From assembly GCA_030704615.1 (NCBI GenBank), contig CM060732.1:5332001-5396000 (forward strand): a stretch of DNA of 64,000 nucleotides, written 5' to 3'. The DNA is from Takakia lepidozioides (taxonomy: Eukaryota > Streptophyta > Takakiopsida > Takakiales > Takakiaceae). Position 1 is the stretch's first letter. Every line of letters begins with the position of its first letter. The notes beneath the pieces are model-generated. The model saw nothing but the letters and a program-made list of their open reading frames with translations. It had not been told where the DNA came from and ran no database searches. Both the position numbers and the translations under genes were made by a program. Below, piece after piece: positions 46,558 to 56,893 of this stretch.

Positions 46558-48085
46558 ACATTGTGCGGTGCCGCACACTGTTCAGTGCTTCAATCTCAAA
46601 TCATTTTTTGTGTTTTCAACAAGTTTCAAATGTGCAGGGACATTCTTATGGGGCTTCCTCTTTTTGTGCTGCCATTTCACCTTCATGGAAGTTTGAGGAA
46701 CAGGGCTTGGTGCACACTTCTCACATGAAAACCCCAAATTGAAAGAGAGGGGCCAGAACCAGTATGCGGTGCCGCACACTGTTTCTTGCTTTCATTTCTC
46801 TCTGTTTAAAGCCTGAGTGACTCAGCTGAATGGGTTTATTCCAAACAAAAAAAGAACACTCGACAGGGGTGTCAAAAATAGTGCCGTACCCCACACTGTC
46901 TCGTGCTTCCTTTCACGATGATTGAAGCCTGACAGACAAAGCTCGGTGACTAAAATACAGAGGGGCAGAAATAGTGTGCGGCACTGTGCGGTGCCGCACA
47001 CTGTTTCAAGCTGCCATTTCATCACGAGTGAAGTTTGGAAAAAATGAGCTGAGTGCCTACTTTCTCAACAAAAAAAAAACATTGGGGAGTAGCTCTAATA
47101 GTGTGCGGTACCGCACACTGTGTCCATCTTGCATTTCAACAAGATGCAGTGGTGACTGTAAGAGGTGACAGAGAGGGGCACTATCGAGCTACAATTGAAA
47201 CACAAAATACAAATGTTTCAGGGGGGCACAAACAGTGTGCGGTGCCGCACACTGTTTCGTGCTTCCATTTTTCTCTGATTCAAGCCTGCTACAAACACCA
47301 GAAGGGATACACTTCCAAGCAAAAAAGAGAGTTCCAGGGGGGCACAAACAATGTGCAGTGCCGCACACTATTTCGTGCTGCCATTTTGCTTTGATTCTAG
47401 CCTGCTATACACACCAGAAGGGATACACTTCCAACCAAAAGAGAGAGTTCTAGGGGGGCACAAACAGTGTGCGGTGCCACACACTGTTTCGTGTTGCCAT
47501 TTTGCTCTGATTCTAGCCTGCTACACACACCAGAAGGGATATATTTCCAACCAAAAGAGAGAGTTCCAAGGGGGCACAAATAGTGTGCGGTGCTGCACAC
47601 TGTTTCGTGCTCCCATTTCAGTGTTAGTTACACCTGGAAGAATGTGCTAAGTGCTCACATTTCAAACAAAAAAAATATATTGAAGAGGGGCTCAAACAGC
47701 GTGCGGTGCCGCACACTGTCTAGAACATGCATTTCAATATGATTCAAGGGGGATACACAGAGGTGAGTGAACTCTAAAAGAGGACCTGAGGGCTACAATT
47801 CAAACATAAAATGATTGTTTCAGAGGGGCACAAACAGTGTGTGGTGCCGCACACTGTTTTGTGGTTCCATTTTGGTGCGATTCAGGCCTGTAACTCACTG
47901 CAGAAGGGGTACATTTTGAAGCAAAAAACGAAAATAAAGAGGGGCACAAACAGTGTGCGGTGCCGCACAATGTTCCGTGCTAACATTTCAGTGTGAGTGA
48001 AGACTGAAAGAATGTACTAAGTGCCTACATTCGAAAGAAAAAAAGAACATTGATGACGGGCTCAAATAGTGTGCGGTGTCGTACA
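46558..48085. repeat. Dyad-repeat array P4 (CAGTGTGCGG arms, TG centre)
   Basis: About 13 dyads 90-200 bp apart with 10 bp arms CAGTGTGCGG and CCGCACACTG around TG. Examples lie near 47233, 47465 and 47698. Spacers share CAGAAGGGATACA and AGAGGGGCACAAA. The array is directly upstream of P4 exon 2 (acceptor at 46515), where intron 1 should be. The outer seven arm bases (CAGTGTG) equal those of the P3 array, while the inner bases differ (CGG against CGT). Confidence 0.88.
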
Positions 48086-50200
48086 CTAATTTTGGGACGA
48101 GGAGCTTTACTCTTGGGTCATCGCTCCACTCTCTGAGGGATCCACGCATTCGACCCAGACTGAGAAGATTGTGGAGGAGCAGGATCTGCAAGAGCCGGAT
48201 GCTCTGGATGTGGATTCGGATTTTTCATGTGAGTAAGTGCATGTTTTTTTGTGGCAACTCATAGACCCCAGGACGGATCCTTTTGGTGTTCTTTTTTGTG
48301 GCTGAAGTTTGGCTTCCAAAGTATTTACGAAGTTTACTCATTACTGTGTGGTTGCAGGAGTCCTATGACGCTTCTAGCGTTCTTTGCCAACCCGGATTTC
48401 TTCCCAAGTCCTCCGGCACAATTTCATTTGCCATCTTATGCGGAGGCTGCGGCTAAGGAGTATAGTCTGCTGGCATCTCCCCCTTCTCTGCTTCACGACA
48501 AACATGGTCAAGACCTTACAACACACATACGAAGTTATAAACACAATAGTAACCATCCCTCCCAACCTAACCTGAGAATATGTTCTGCTCCATTCAACTA
48601 AATCTATCACTAAACCTCACACACCATGAGTAAATAATAGATTTTTGCCTAACTTATCCAGCCTTAGTTCAATAAACTGGGGGATGCTATTGTGTGAGCA
48701 GATCCCGCGAGCAGAAAATTGCATGAGCAGAAATCTGCTCACGCTTGAGGACCTGCCTACCTATAACCGCGGACGTCCAGTCGACTTAGAAGACCTATTA
48801 CTGCGCAGAGTGGCCAGTATCACAAGGTCGGATATGGATGCTACTTGGATGAATGAGGGATGAATGTCTGTATAACGAATGAGAGGTGGATGAATGATAT
48901 AAATGAAAGAATAGATAGTTGTTTGTAGTGGTAGCTCCCAAAACCCCTGAGCTCCGAAATCCATGAAACCATGCTTGTCTTGCTTGAGAATCAATTATGC
49001 CGGGTGTAGCATATATTGCAAACTTTGAGTCCACATTGTTTTGTTGATTGAGAAGGATCACATGTCATTTTCCCAGTTATACAAGGTTGATAGAGATGCT
49101 CACATCCAATCATAAAGAAGGCATACATGTGAACTCGTGGTTTTTAAACAAACCCTTCACAAGAATCGATTCATTCGGACAAAGAAGATCTACTGCTACA
49201 GGACGTACTATTCAGGACGAAGGTAGAACTGTCCACAAAGACGCTAGCCCTGCTCTGCTGAAACCAACATATGAGTGGTTTGTGTGCATAGTAGTACAAA
49301 GTAAAAAGCTATTTGTTGTTGAAATGGACACAGATGAAGTGTGGTTGTCTGTGAGGGAAAGAGTGGGCACATGGAGTGTAAAATTTTGCGGCATAGCTGC
49401 TGTCATGTCATGGCAACAGTCTTCACAACATGAGTAGACCAGTGATTGACTCATTTGGATATTTGTCGAAGGTACTTTATGGCTTCAGCAGACCAGGGCT
49501 CAACACTCCAAGAATTCCAAACTTTGCTTCAACACTTGATTGCCGTTCTGACTCCTCCCATAGCTCAGTATCCACGAGTTTGTTATATGCCAATGCTTAC
49601 AAAAGCTGGAGATCAGAAATGTAGGATAAACCTAAGCAATCCCTCGAAGGTCAAGCAAGCACCATCTCGGGACTACCTAGGTCTCACCAAGCTTGTTCTT
49701 AGCCCTCCTTTTCTGCTTGTAATATGGGTAGTTGCATCTACAGACCTCATTGCGGACGTCCCATGAAGACTGATTATCCCGAGTTTACCCTCAGATGGTT
49801 CATCTAACATATATGAAAGACATGGAAATGAAAACAATGATGCGCGTTCGAAGGCTTCTCAATGGTTGCTAACTTTTGTACTCCAACCATCTACAGAAAC
49901 CCGTTTGGAAGCACACTCCAAACCAAAATCTTGCTTTCACCAAACTGCCTTGTACACCCTTCTTTTCTGAAACCAGCATTCGTGGTGATGATGATGCGCA
50001 ACTAGAGGCTTTCACACCGGGCTGAAGCACCTTCATATTTAACAATCATTTCTGCGTTCTGTCGCGGGACAAACTTAAAAACTACAAGTGCCCAAGAGAA
50101 AAGAAATTGTTTCATGCAAACATATTGGTTATTTGAACTCATACATGTTCATCAGAGATGTAAATAGTTTTAAGACAATAGTAATAATAATAATGAATCC
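48086..50200. other. Stretch without a firm gene
   Basis: An acidic exon-like piece on plus at about 48150-48230 (TEKIVEEQDLQEPDALDVD) is followed by a GTGAGTAAG donor; it may be an exon of another element gene. A 129-codon frame at 49048-49437 (for example SKKLFVVEMDTDEVWLSV) has no motif I recognise. TGAGCAG words cluster near 48695-48750. Confidence 0.35.
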
Positions 50201-50202
50201 AT

Positions 50203-51590
50203 TAGTCGGCGTTGACTTATCTTCGACTTCAAACACAAAAAATCAATTTGGGTTTAAGTTCATCAGAGAATGGGAGGAAAAAAAAAAACTATTAGTCGGC
50301 GCCGACTTATCTTCAACTATGAACACAAAATAACAGTTTGGATTTAAAGTCGGCACCAACTTTAACAATGGGAGGGAAAAAAACAAAAAACTATTAGTCG
50401 GCGCCGACTTATCTTCGATTATGAACACAAAAAATCAGTTTGGGTTTAAGGTCGGCACCGACTTTAACCAAGGGAGCGAAAAAAAAAAAAAAACAAAAAC
50501 AAAACAAAACAAACTATTAGTCGGCGCCAACTTATCCTCGATTTTGAACCCCAAAAATCAGCTTAGGTTTAAAGTCGGCACCGACTTTAACCAAAGGAGC
50601 CAAAAAAGAATTAATAAATTAATAAAAACTATTAGTTGGCGCCGACTTATCCTCGATTATGAACTGGAAAAATCAGCTTGGGTCTAAAGTCGGCACCAAC
50701 TTTTAAGCAAAGGAGCAAAGTAAAAAGTAAAAAGTAAAAAGTAAAAAACTATTAGTCGGCGCCGACTTATCCTCGATTATGAACACCAAAAACCAGCTTG
50801 GGTTTAAAGTCGGCACTGACTTTAACGATGGGAACTTTATACCCGTGAGCATGAGCAAAGTTAAAAACAACATTATTTGGATGAAATATAGTATTTGCTC
50901 TAGAATCTTGATTTAGTCGACGCAGACTTATAGGTTTTTTTGTTTTTTTGTTTTTTTTATTAAAAAAAAAACTGATTTTTTGTGTTCAAACTTGAATAAG
51001 TCGGCGCTAATTTATAGTTTGTTTGTTTGTTTTTTTTTTTTTTCGATTTTTTTCCTCCCATCGTTAAAGTCGGTGCTGACTTTAAACCTACACTGATTTT
51101 TTGTGTTCATAGTCGAAGATAAGTCGGCGCCGACTTATAGTTTTTTCTTTTTCTTTTTTCTTTTTTTTCTCTCATCGTTAAAGTCGGCAGTCGGTGCCGA
51201 CTTTAAACACACATTGATTTTTAATGTTCATAGTCGAAGATAAGTCGGTGCCAATTTTATTTATTTTTTGTGTTTTTCTCCCATCGTTTAAGTCGGTGCC
51301 GACTTTAAACCCACACTGATTTTTTCTGTTCCTAGTTGAAGATAAGTCGGCGCCGACTTATAGGTTTTTCTCTTTCTTTCTTTCTTTCTTTCCCTCCCTT
51401 TGATAAACTTTAACCCAAACTGATTTGTATATTCCTAGTCGAAGATAAGTCGGCACAGACTTCTAATTTATTTAGTTTAATATTTTGTTTTTGCTTCTGA
51501 TGAACTTTAACCCAAATTGATTTTTTGTGTTCATAATCGGAGATAAGTCTGATACCCATACCAGACCAACATTGGTCGGCACCGACTTAT
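50203..51590. repeat. Inverted dyad-repeat array P5 (AAGTCGG arms)
   Basis: Around twenty dyads of two alternating kinds: ATAAGTCGG arms with CG centre, and TTAAAGTCGG arms with CA (or TG) centre. From 50.2 to about 50.85 kb units read GTCGGCGCCGACTTATC then CAGTTTGGGTTTAAAG. From about 50.9 to 51.6 kb the same units appear as the reverse complement, so the array is one large inverted repeat. It lies directly downstream, on minus, of the P5 first exon, where intron 1 would be. Confidence 0.85.
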
Positions 51591-52003
51591 AATTTGCTTA
51601 TTTCAATAAGTCTAAGATTAATATTGTGTCCACTATCAGCTATATAGTTGGTTCTGAGTCTAGAATTGAAGCGACAAACTTGCATTTCTGGTAGTATCCT
51701 CAATCAGTCTGCTGGTCCACAACTCGTAATAGAACTAGGTATGCTTTTTATTTGTGTAAGTCAAATACATTGCCTCCATAGGCCACTGATCTACGTCATC
51801 ATGGACACTGTGCTTCTCTGTCTGGCCTATCTATATGGTCTCAGATCCGACGCCGACAGAGAGGGCATGACCCATTGAGCTGCACCCATGCGTCAAAGTA
51901 TGGAGTGTGGAATGAATGGAGCACTCACTCAATATGCATACGGACTCTCCAGCTACTGGTGTCTCCAGGCAAATTGTGCATGGTTCCAATGCCTTGTTTC
52001 CAC

Positions 52004-52387
52004 CGGCACAACAGACTCTGGAGCCGACTCGTCAACGATGTCATCTTCATTAACCTCCATCTCCTCATCGTCACCTCCTTCCTCATCCTCCATCCCCACG
52101 TTTTCATCAGCGTCTGACTCCTCTGAATCAGTGCTGCATTCCTCTTCAGCTGGAGCGTTCTCATTTTGCGACTGCATAAACAAAGCCTCATATTCCTGCC
52201 TGACAACGCACTCGGCGATATCGTCGAGATAAGGAGTCCACCACGATTTGGAAGCAGGCCTGTCCTCCCCGTTGCCCTCCACAACACAGCTACTGCTGCT
52301 TGCATCCACATTGGCAGCAGGCCTGTCCTCCCCGTCGCCCTCCATAGCACGGCTGCTGCCGCCTGCATCCACATTGGTAGCGTCCAT
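52004..52387 (-). pseudogene. P5 first exon (acidic N-terminus)
   Basis: ATG at 52387. 128 codons with a 14-residue duplication (EDRPAANVDASSSS and a similar copy) and a strongly acidic half (DSEESDADENVGMEDEEGG, EEMEVNEDDIVDESAPE). It ends in VP at a GTGGAA donor (52003), the same phase and last two residues as P6 exon 1. It precedes array P5 and points away from transposase E. No second exon is found on the far side of the array, so the gene is truncated. The assignment to P rests on composition and position. Confidence 0.45.
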
Positions 52388-52648
52388 CTTAGCTAAACAG
52401 ACAAAATGACTAACAATAAACTTGATTTTGAGCTGCCAACACTGTGCCTATAATCGTTGCAGACTTCCCTTAACCAGCCAACACATAATCAACGCTGTGA
52501 ATGACAGAACCTAGCTGGCCCAAAACACCAGGAATCGCTGTCTTTCGGATCTTACTTGTGCTCAAAAAAAAATTTATTTATTTATTACAAACGGTCTTAT
52601 TCTCGCGGCCTTATTCTCCTCTTATGCCTGTAATCGTTGCCGACTATG

Positions 52649-52672
52649 CAGGTTCGGCAACTGCCGAACCTG
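52649..52672. repeat. Isolated 24 bp dyad
   Basis: Perfect 11 bp arms CAGGTTCGGCA around an AC centre, between the P5 first exon and transposase E. GTAATCGTTGC occurs just before it and in a related form near 52450. Confidence 0.75.
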
Positions 52673-52854
52673 CTTTTTCCGAACCGAGGGCAAACTTCCA
52701 GGCCACATTTTGATGCAGCACCTCACACTTTTTGACATGAAAAACAATCAAAATTAGGTCAGGAAGGGCTAAATTCCAAGAATATTCCCTAAAAATTGCT
52801 CTGCTCATGCTTATATGTGCTCATGCTCATGCTCACCACTCATGCAAAGTACAC

Positions 52855-55800
52855 ACCCTGTCTGCGATTGCGCTTGCCGCCAACAAAATATTTCTTGTCA
52901 AGCACATCCTGGCTGGGGATGAGCAGTCTTGTGTGAAACTAGAGGGGAGTTCGCTTGAAGAAGTGATGGACCACTTCTCCATTCTTAGCTCTCCAAATAT
53001 CCAGAACCAGGTGAATGCGTTGAGACTGGGTCCGGGTAACAGAGGTTGAATGGACAACATTCTCGACCTGAAACGTCGGTACGACTTCATTCAGGATAGT
53101 GTGTTCCCAGGACAAGGATCGAGCAAAGTGTACTTGTTCAAAATGTCTACAGTTGGTCAGGGGAGCGGCGTCACCATTGTCGAGCGCATGCAGTCTGGTG
53201 GAGATTTGGCGAAGGCGTGGTTGATGTTTGACCACTACAAACGAGTAAAGAATTGGATGACCATGGCATGCCATGTCTACGATCCACTTTATCAACGCCT
53301 CATGTCCATTGCCATATGCGACATGCAGTCTGAGGACACGGAGTCTCAAATGATAATGTGGAACTGCTTGAAATCTGTCATGAGAGCCAATGGTGTTGCG
53401 GACACAAATTTCGCAGGGTTCATGGCTGATAGCGCGCAGGCAAACTGGAATGCGGTTAGACGAGTTTTCGGTTCGGGGGATCCAAAGGTGCCTATGGCCA
53501 ACAGGGAGCGGACTTGCCTTTTCCACTGGACGCAATCTTTGGAGAAGCACACAAAGAGGTGCATACAACCTGATCTGCATGCGGAGCATAGGAAGCTCTG
53601 TAATCTGTACAAGAACGCCAAAACTCTTGCTGAGGTTGATAGCAGGTACGTGGCGATCAGGGCTTGGTTGGTGTCATCTGGGGCTGCAAGTGAAGACTTC
53701 CAGAAAGAATTGGATGACTGGATTGTCTTTTGGCATTTCCCCTACAGACAATGGGGAGCTTTCATGACAACGGTGAGCTCTCTTCAACCACATTGAACGA
53801 TTGTTGTTGTTGCAACTCTTCGCCTTCTGCTTCTATGTAGCAGTTCCACTACCATACATTCATTGTTTGGTGCTATTTTGCAGGACATGTCCCTTGAAGA
53901 TATGGTGGACATGCCAACCTGCTATTTGACGGAATCGGTGCACAGTGTCTGGAAGGCGCAGTCCGGAAAATCAGGTAGGGATTTGTATGCTGCCACAACT
54001 GACGATATGGTTCAATCACTTTGCCAACAAACCAAACCAGATATCAAGATGTTCTAAGGGGACGGGCAGGAGGGAAAGGCCCAGATACCACTGAATTGAT
54101 GCTGAGGGCTGCCTAGAGATCGGATGATCTGAGTAAGATGGCACAGACACTCAACAAGTGCACAATGGGGTCTCCACTGCAATCAAGGGTTCCTCACTTG
54201 GAAAGGGAGGAGAGGTTTGGAACATGTAAACGCAAACTTGACACCCCTCCAGGTGCAGATGGGGATTCCCATCGCCACGACAAAATGAATTTCTCCGTGC
54301 CCCGGGTGTGTCCAATGCAGGGAGGTTCAAGCGGTGAGACATTTGGTGCAGCGTCTTCTTCATTGGAACCCTCCCAATCGCCTGCCACCTTGCCGGTTCC
54401 AAGTGGTTCCTCGGACGTGGTTGCGCCTGTGCAGGAGACTGACTGTGATGATAACGACTGGCACATCGAGCGTACTCCGAGCGGTTCGAAGGTGAAATGT
54501 ACTGCAATCCGGGCAAAGACTTTTGCAAAATGCAAAATCCAAATCAGCAAAGGCTCTCGTGGAACTCCTGCTCAGATTTGATTATACCTTATATGACAAA
54601 AGAGTCCAAAGTTCATAAATTTTGGTTCTGCCCCGATGATATTGAGATCTGTGTGAAGGGAACCGTGCGGGAGTCCGTGGTAATAAAGCCGCCCCCACCA
54701 ACTGTCTGGCCAGTGAAGACGGGAACCTCCCTCTCAACACTGGAGATTGCCATGTTGGAGGACCACGGATTCCGACTGACACGCTGTCGGGTGATTGCAA
54801 ACTAGAGTGTTGAGTACATAAAGAGTACATAAAGGAGGATGTGGCGAATCCTCAACCATCGGATTTGCTTCAACTGACAATCTTGACCGTCTATTATTGA
54901 CTGTGAAAACCAAGATTTTCAAATTGAGATAACATCAATTCACAAATGTTTATTTGAAATTTGATCATAATCAACTCTGCATTTATGGTGAATGAATGCG
55001 TCTAATGAAAAAAGTTTTGTTATTTCAAAAGAATTTAGTCATAAAGGACTTTATGAAAATAGCTATTTTTGAGGCTCAATATAGTACATAATTTTTTTTA
55101 ACTTCATATTTTTGAATGATAGTTTTCATTCCAGATTCCTCATTCTCCAAAGCAAGGTTGAGAGAGTCCATTTTCTTGACTTTGTTCTAACTCCTATATT
55201 AAAAAAGTCCATAACGTCTTTTTTTATGGATTGTGACAATTCCTTATGGACTTTTTAAAAGTCCATAGCATCTAGAGATTCTGGTTTTTGATAATGAGAT
55301 TTAAAAGTGTGAAAGTATATGTAGATGAGCCTCTATATATTAGCCCCTTTTTATTGATGGCATTGTCATGTAGGAGTATGATAATTTACCACTATTCGAT
55401 GTCTGGAAAAAATAGTGGTGTGACAGCAAAAAATGGACACTGTAGGCTGCAATCACCCTGTCCAATTCTACTTGCAACTGGCCCTGCATTCACTTTCACT
55501 TCGTTTGTAGGGGTCCTGCCTTTGGATGATTCTTACCCCACCAAAAGGAATGGGAAGACTGTGCGGCGTGTGCAGTCAGGTGCGGAACACGACTGTAAGG
55601 TTGAGTCAGCAAGAATCTTGCAGGTAAGGGTGACATCTACCATGGAAGTCCCCCCCCCCCCCCCTTGGATTTGGTCGTGTCTACACAATGGTCACTTCGG
55701 GCTCACTTCTTCAGGGGCATATCAGGTTACGATCTGCCCGGAATGCATTTGTCCGGATTTTATTTTCATGCGTGAGGGCAGCCTGGGAAGGAAGGGGAAG

Positions 55801-55855
55801 TGGGTTCTCTGCAAGCACCTGTACTACATTTTTGTGCGCAGGATGTGTTGAGACC
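52855..55855 (+). pseudogene. Mutator-like transposase copy E, with insertion
   Basis: Starts at SAIALAANKIF, so the zinc cluster is missing. A TGA near 53047 is the only break in the core: MFDHYKRVKNW (first Asp), FMADSAQANWNAV (second Asp), CLFHW (C-x2-H), then an intron 53773-53883 (GTGAGC...TTTTGCAG) and YLTESVHSVW (Glu). A frameshift near 54040, another near 54580, and a 670 bp insertion at 54789-55458 break the C-terminal half. The SWIM finger CICPDF...LCKHLYYIFV ends at 55851. Removing the insertion and one copy of its TGTC duplication restores the frame across the site. Confidence 0.8.
54789..55458. mobile_element. 670 bp AT-rich terminal-inverted-repeat element
   Basis: Ends GGGTGATTGCA and TGCAATCACCC match exactly, and similarity extends to 19 of the first 22 bases. 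It is flanked by TGTC at 54785-54788 and 55459-55462, a likely 4 bp target-site duplication. The interior is AT-rich with no transposase. The reading frame of transposase E is continuous when it is removed. The superfamily is not clear to me. Confidence 0.75.
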
Positions 55856-55877
55856 CAAAAGAGACCAATGCATTCAC

Positions 55878-55965
55878 TAGGCCCTAGGCTCATGCTTACC
55901 AAGCGTGAGCCTAGGCTCACGCTTACTGTGAGCCCAGCTCCCAGGCTCATGGGGCTGGGCTCATG
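55878..55965. repeat. GTGAGCC palindromes at the 3' flank of copy E
   Basis: An exact 24 bp palindrome lies at 55901-55924, with 11 bp arms AAGCGTGAGCC around TA. It is surrounded by GGCTCAT and GTGAGCCCAG words. Likely part of the transposon end, as copies B and D also end in GCTCATG words. Confidence 0.8.
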
Positions 55966-56219
55966 ACCTAGCTGCCCTCGTTGCTAAATTGTCGTATCAC
56001 ATCTTCTTTAGCATGGTACGTGGCGATGTCAATGTCACTCACATTGTTCCAATTGAACTTCTTCTGCAAGGTGGTCTTCAGGGACCTTCTGTCTGGAAGC
56101 TTCCCAAACCAGCACAATCGTTGTTAACCTCGAGCCTAGCCTGGCTAGAATAGAGGCATGACAATGTCACAAAACACATTTCATTACAAACAATCGCACC
56201 ATCCTAATAATCCAGGATG

Positions 56220-56470
56220 CCATTACCAAGGCATGCTTTGTTGCAACGACGCAATGGCGTGAGCGTTGCACGTGAGCGCGCGAGCGTACGCTCACGCAGG
56301 AGTGACGTGGCGTGAGCGTACGCTCACGCCAGCTGACGTGGCGTGAGCCTGCACACACGCTGACGTGGCGTGAGCGTCATGTCAGCATGCTGATGTGGCG
56401 GTAAATGATGACGTGGCACTGTCCGTCAACTGCCACGTCAGCATTAACATGCGCCGCCTATAACCGTGGA
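56220..56470. repeat. GTGAGCG palindromes at the 3' flank of transposase F
   Basis: An exact 22 bp palindrome lies at 56309-56330 (arms GGCGTGAGCG around TA), with GCTGACGTGGCGTGAGC repeated around it and CGAGCGTACGCTCACG just before. Probably the terminal region of the F/P6 element. No matching end is inside the window. Confidence 0.75.
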
Positions 56471-56893
56471 TGGTCCTATGACCGTGGAATTAATGCAGGG
56501 AATCTTGCCTAAATAGAATCAAGACGAGCGTTGAGGCCTACAATTGCAACACCCAACATTGTGCAATTACAAATGCTTGTTTCACTTTTACAATTACGAA
56601 GACGACAAAATATCCTCGCAAAGTGTGCGCCATAAAGGCTGCCACGAGAAGACTTCCTCCCTCCTCAAATAACAATGAGAGTAATGATCATCTTCAAAAG
56701 ATGATTGTAGTGCATAGCGACAGCAAGACATGTAGACTTCGAACGGTGCAATGACAAATGTGCACTACCTAAAAGTTGTCACTCAGAGCTCACTCCGTAT
56801 AGTTGGAGGCCATATCATTGCACAGCCGACGAATTGATGTGAATTACACATTTCAAATCATGGTCATCCACATACCACATTACATAGTTCATG
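56471..56893. other. Non-coding spacer downstream of transposase F
   Basis: No gene is seen; the presumed 3' untranslated region of transposase F on minus. Confidence 0.4.

Noticed and set aside
46558-48085. Regularly spaced repeats as a possible CRISPR array
   Set aside because: Spacers are themselves similar to each other and far too long, the setting is a plant-like nuclear genome, and no cas genes occur. The same applies to the other arrays.
50088-50687. Open frames with repeated GADLSS peptides
   Set aside because: They arise from the dyad units of array P5.
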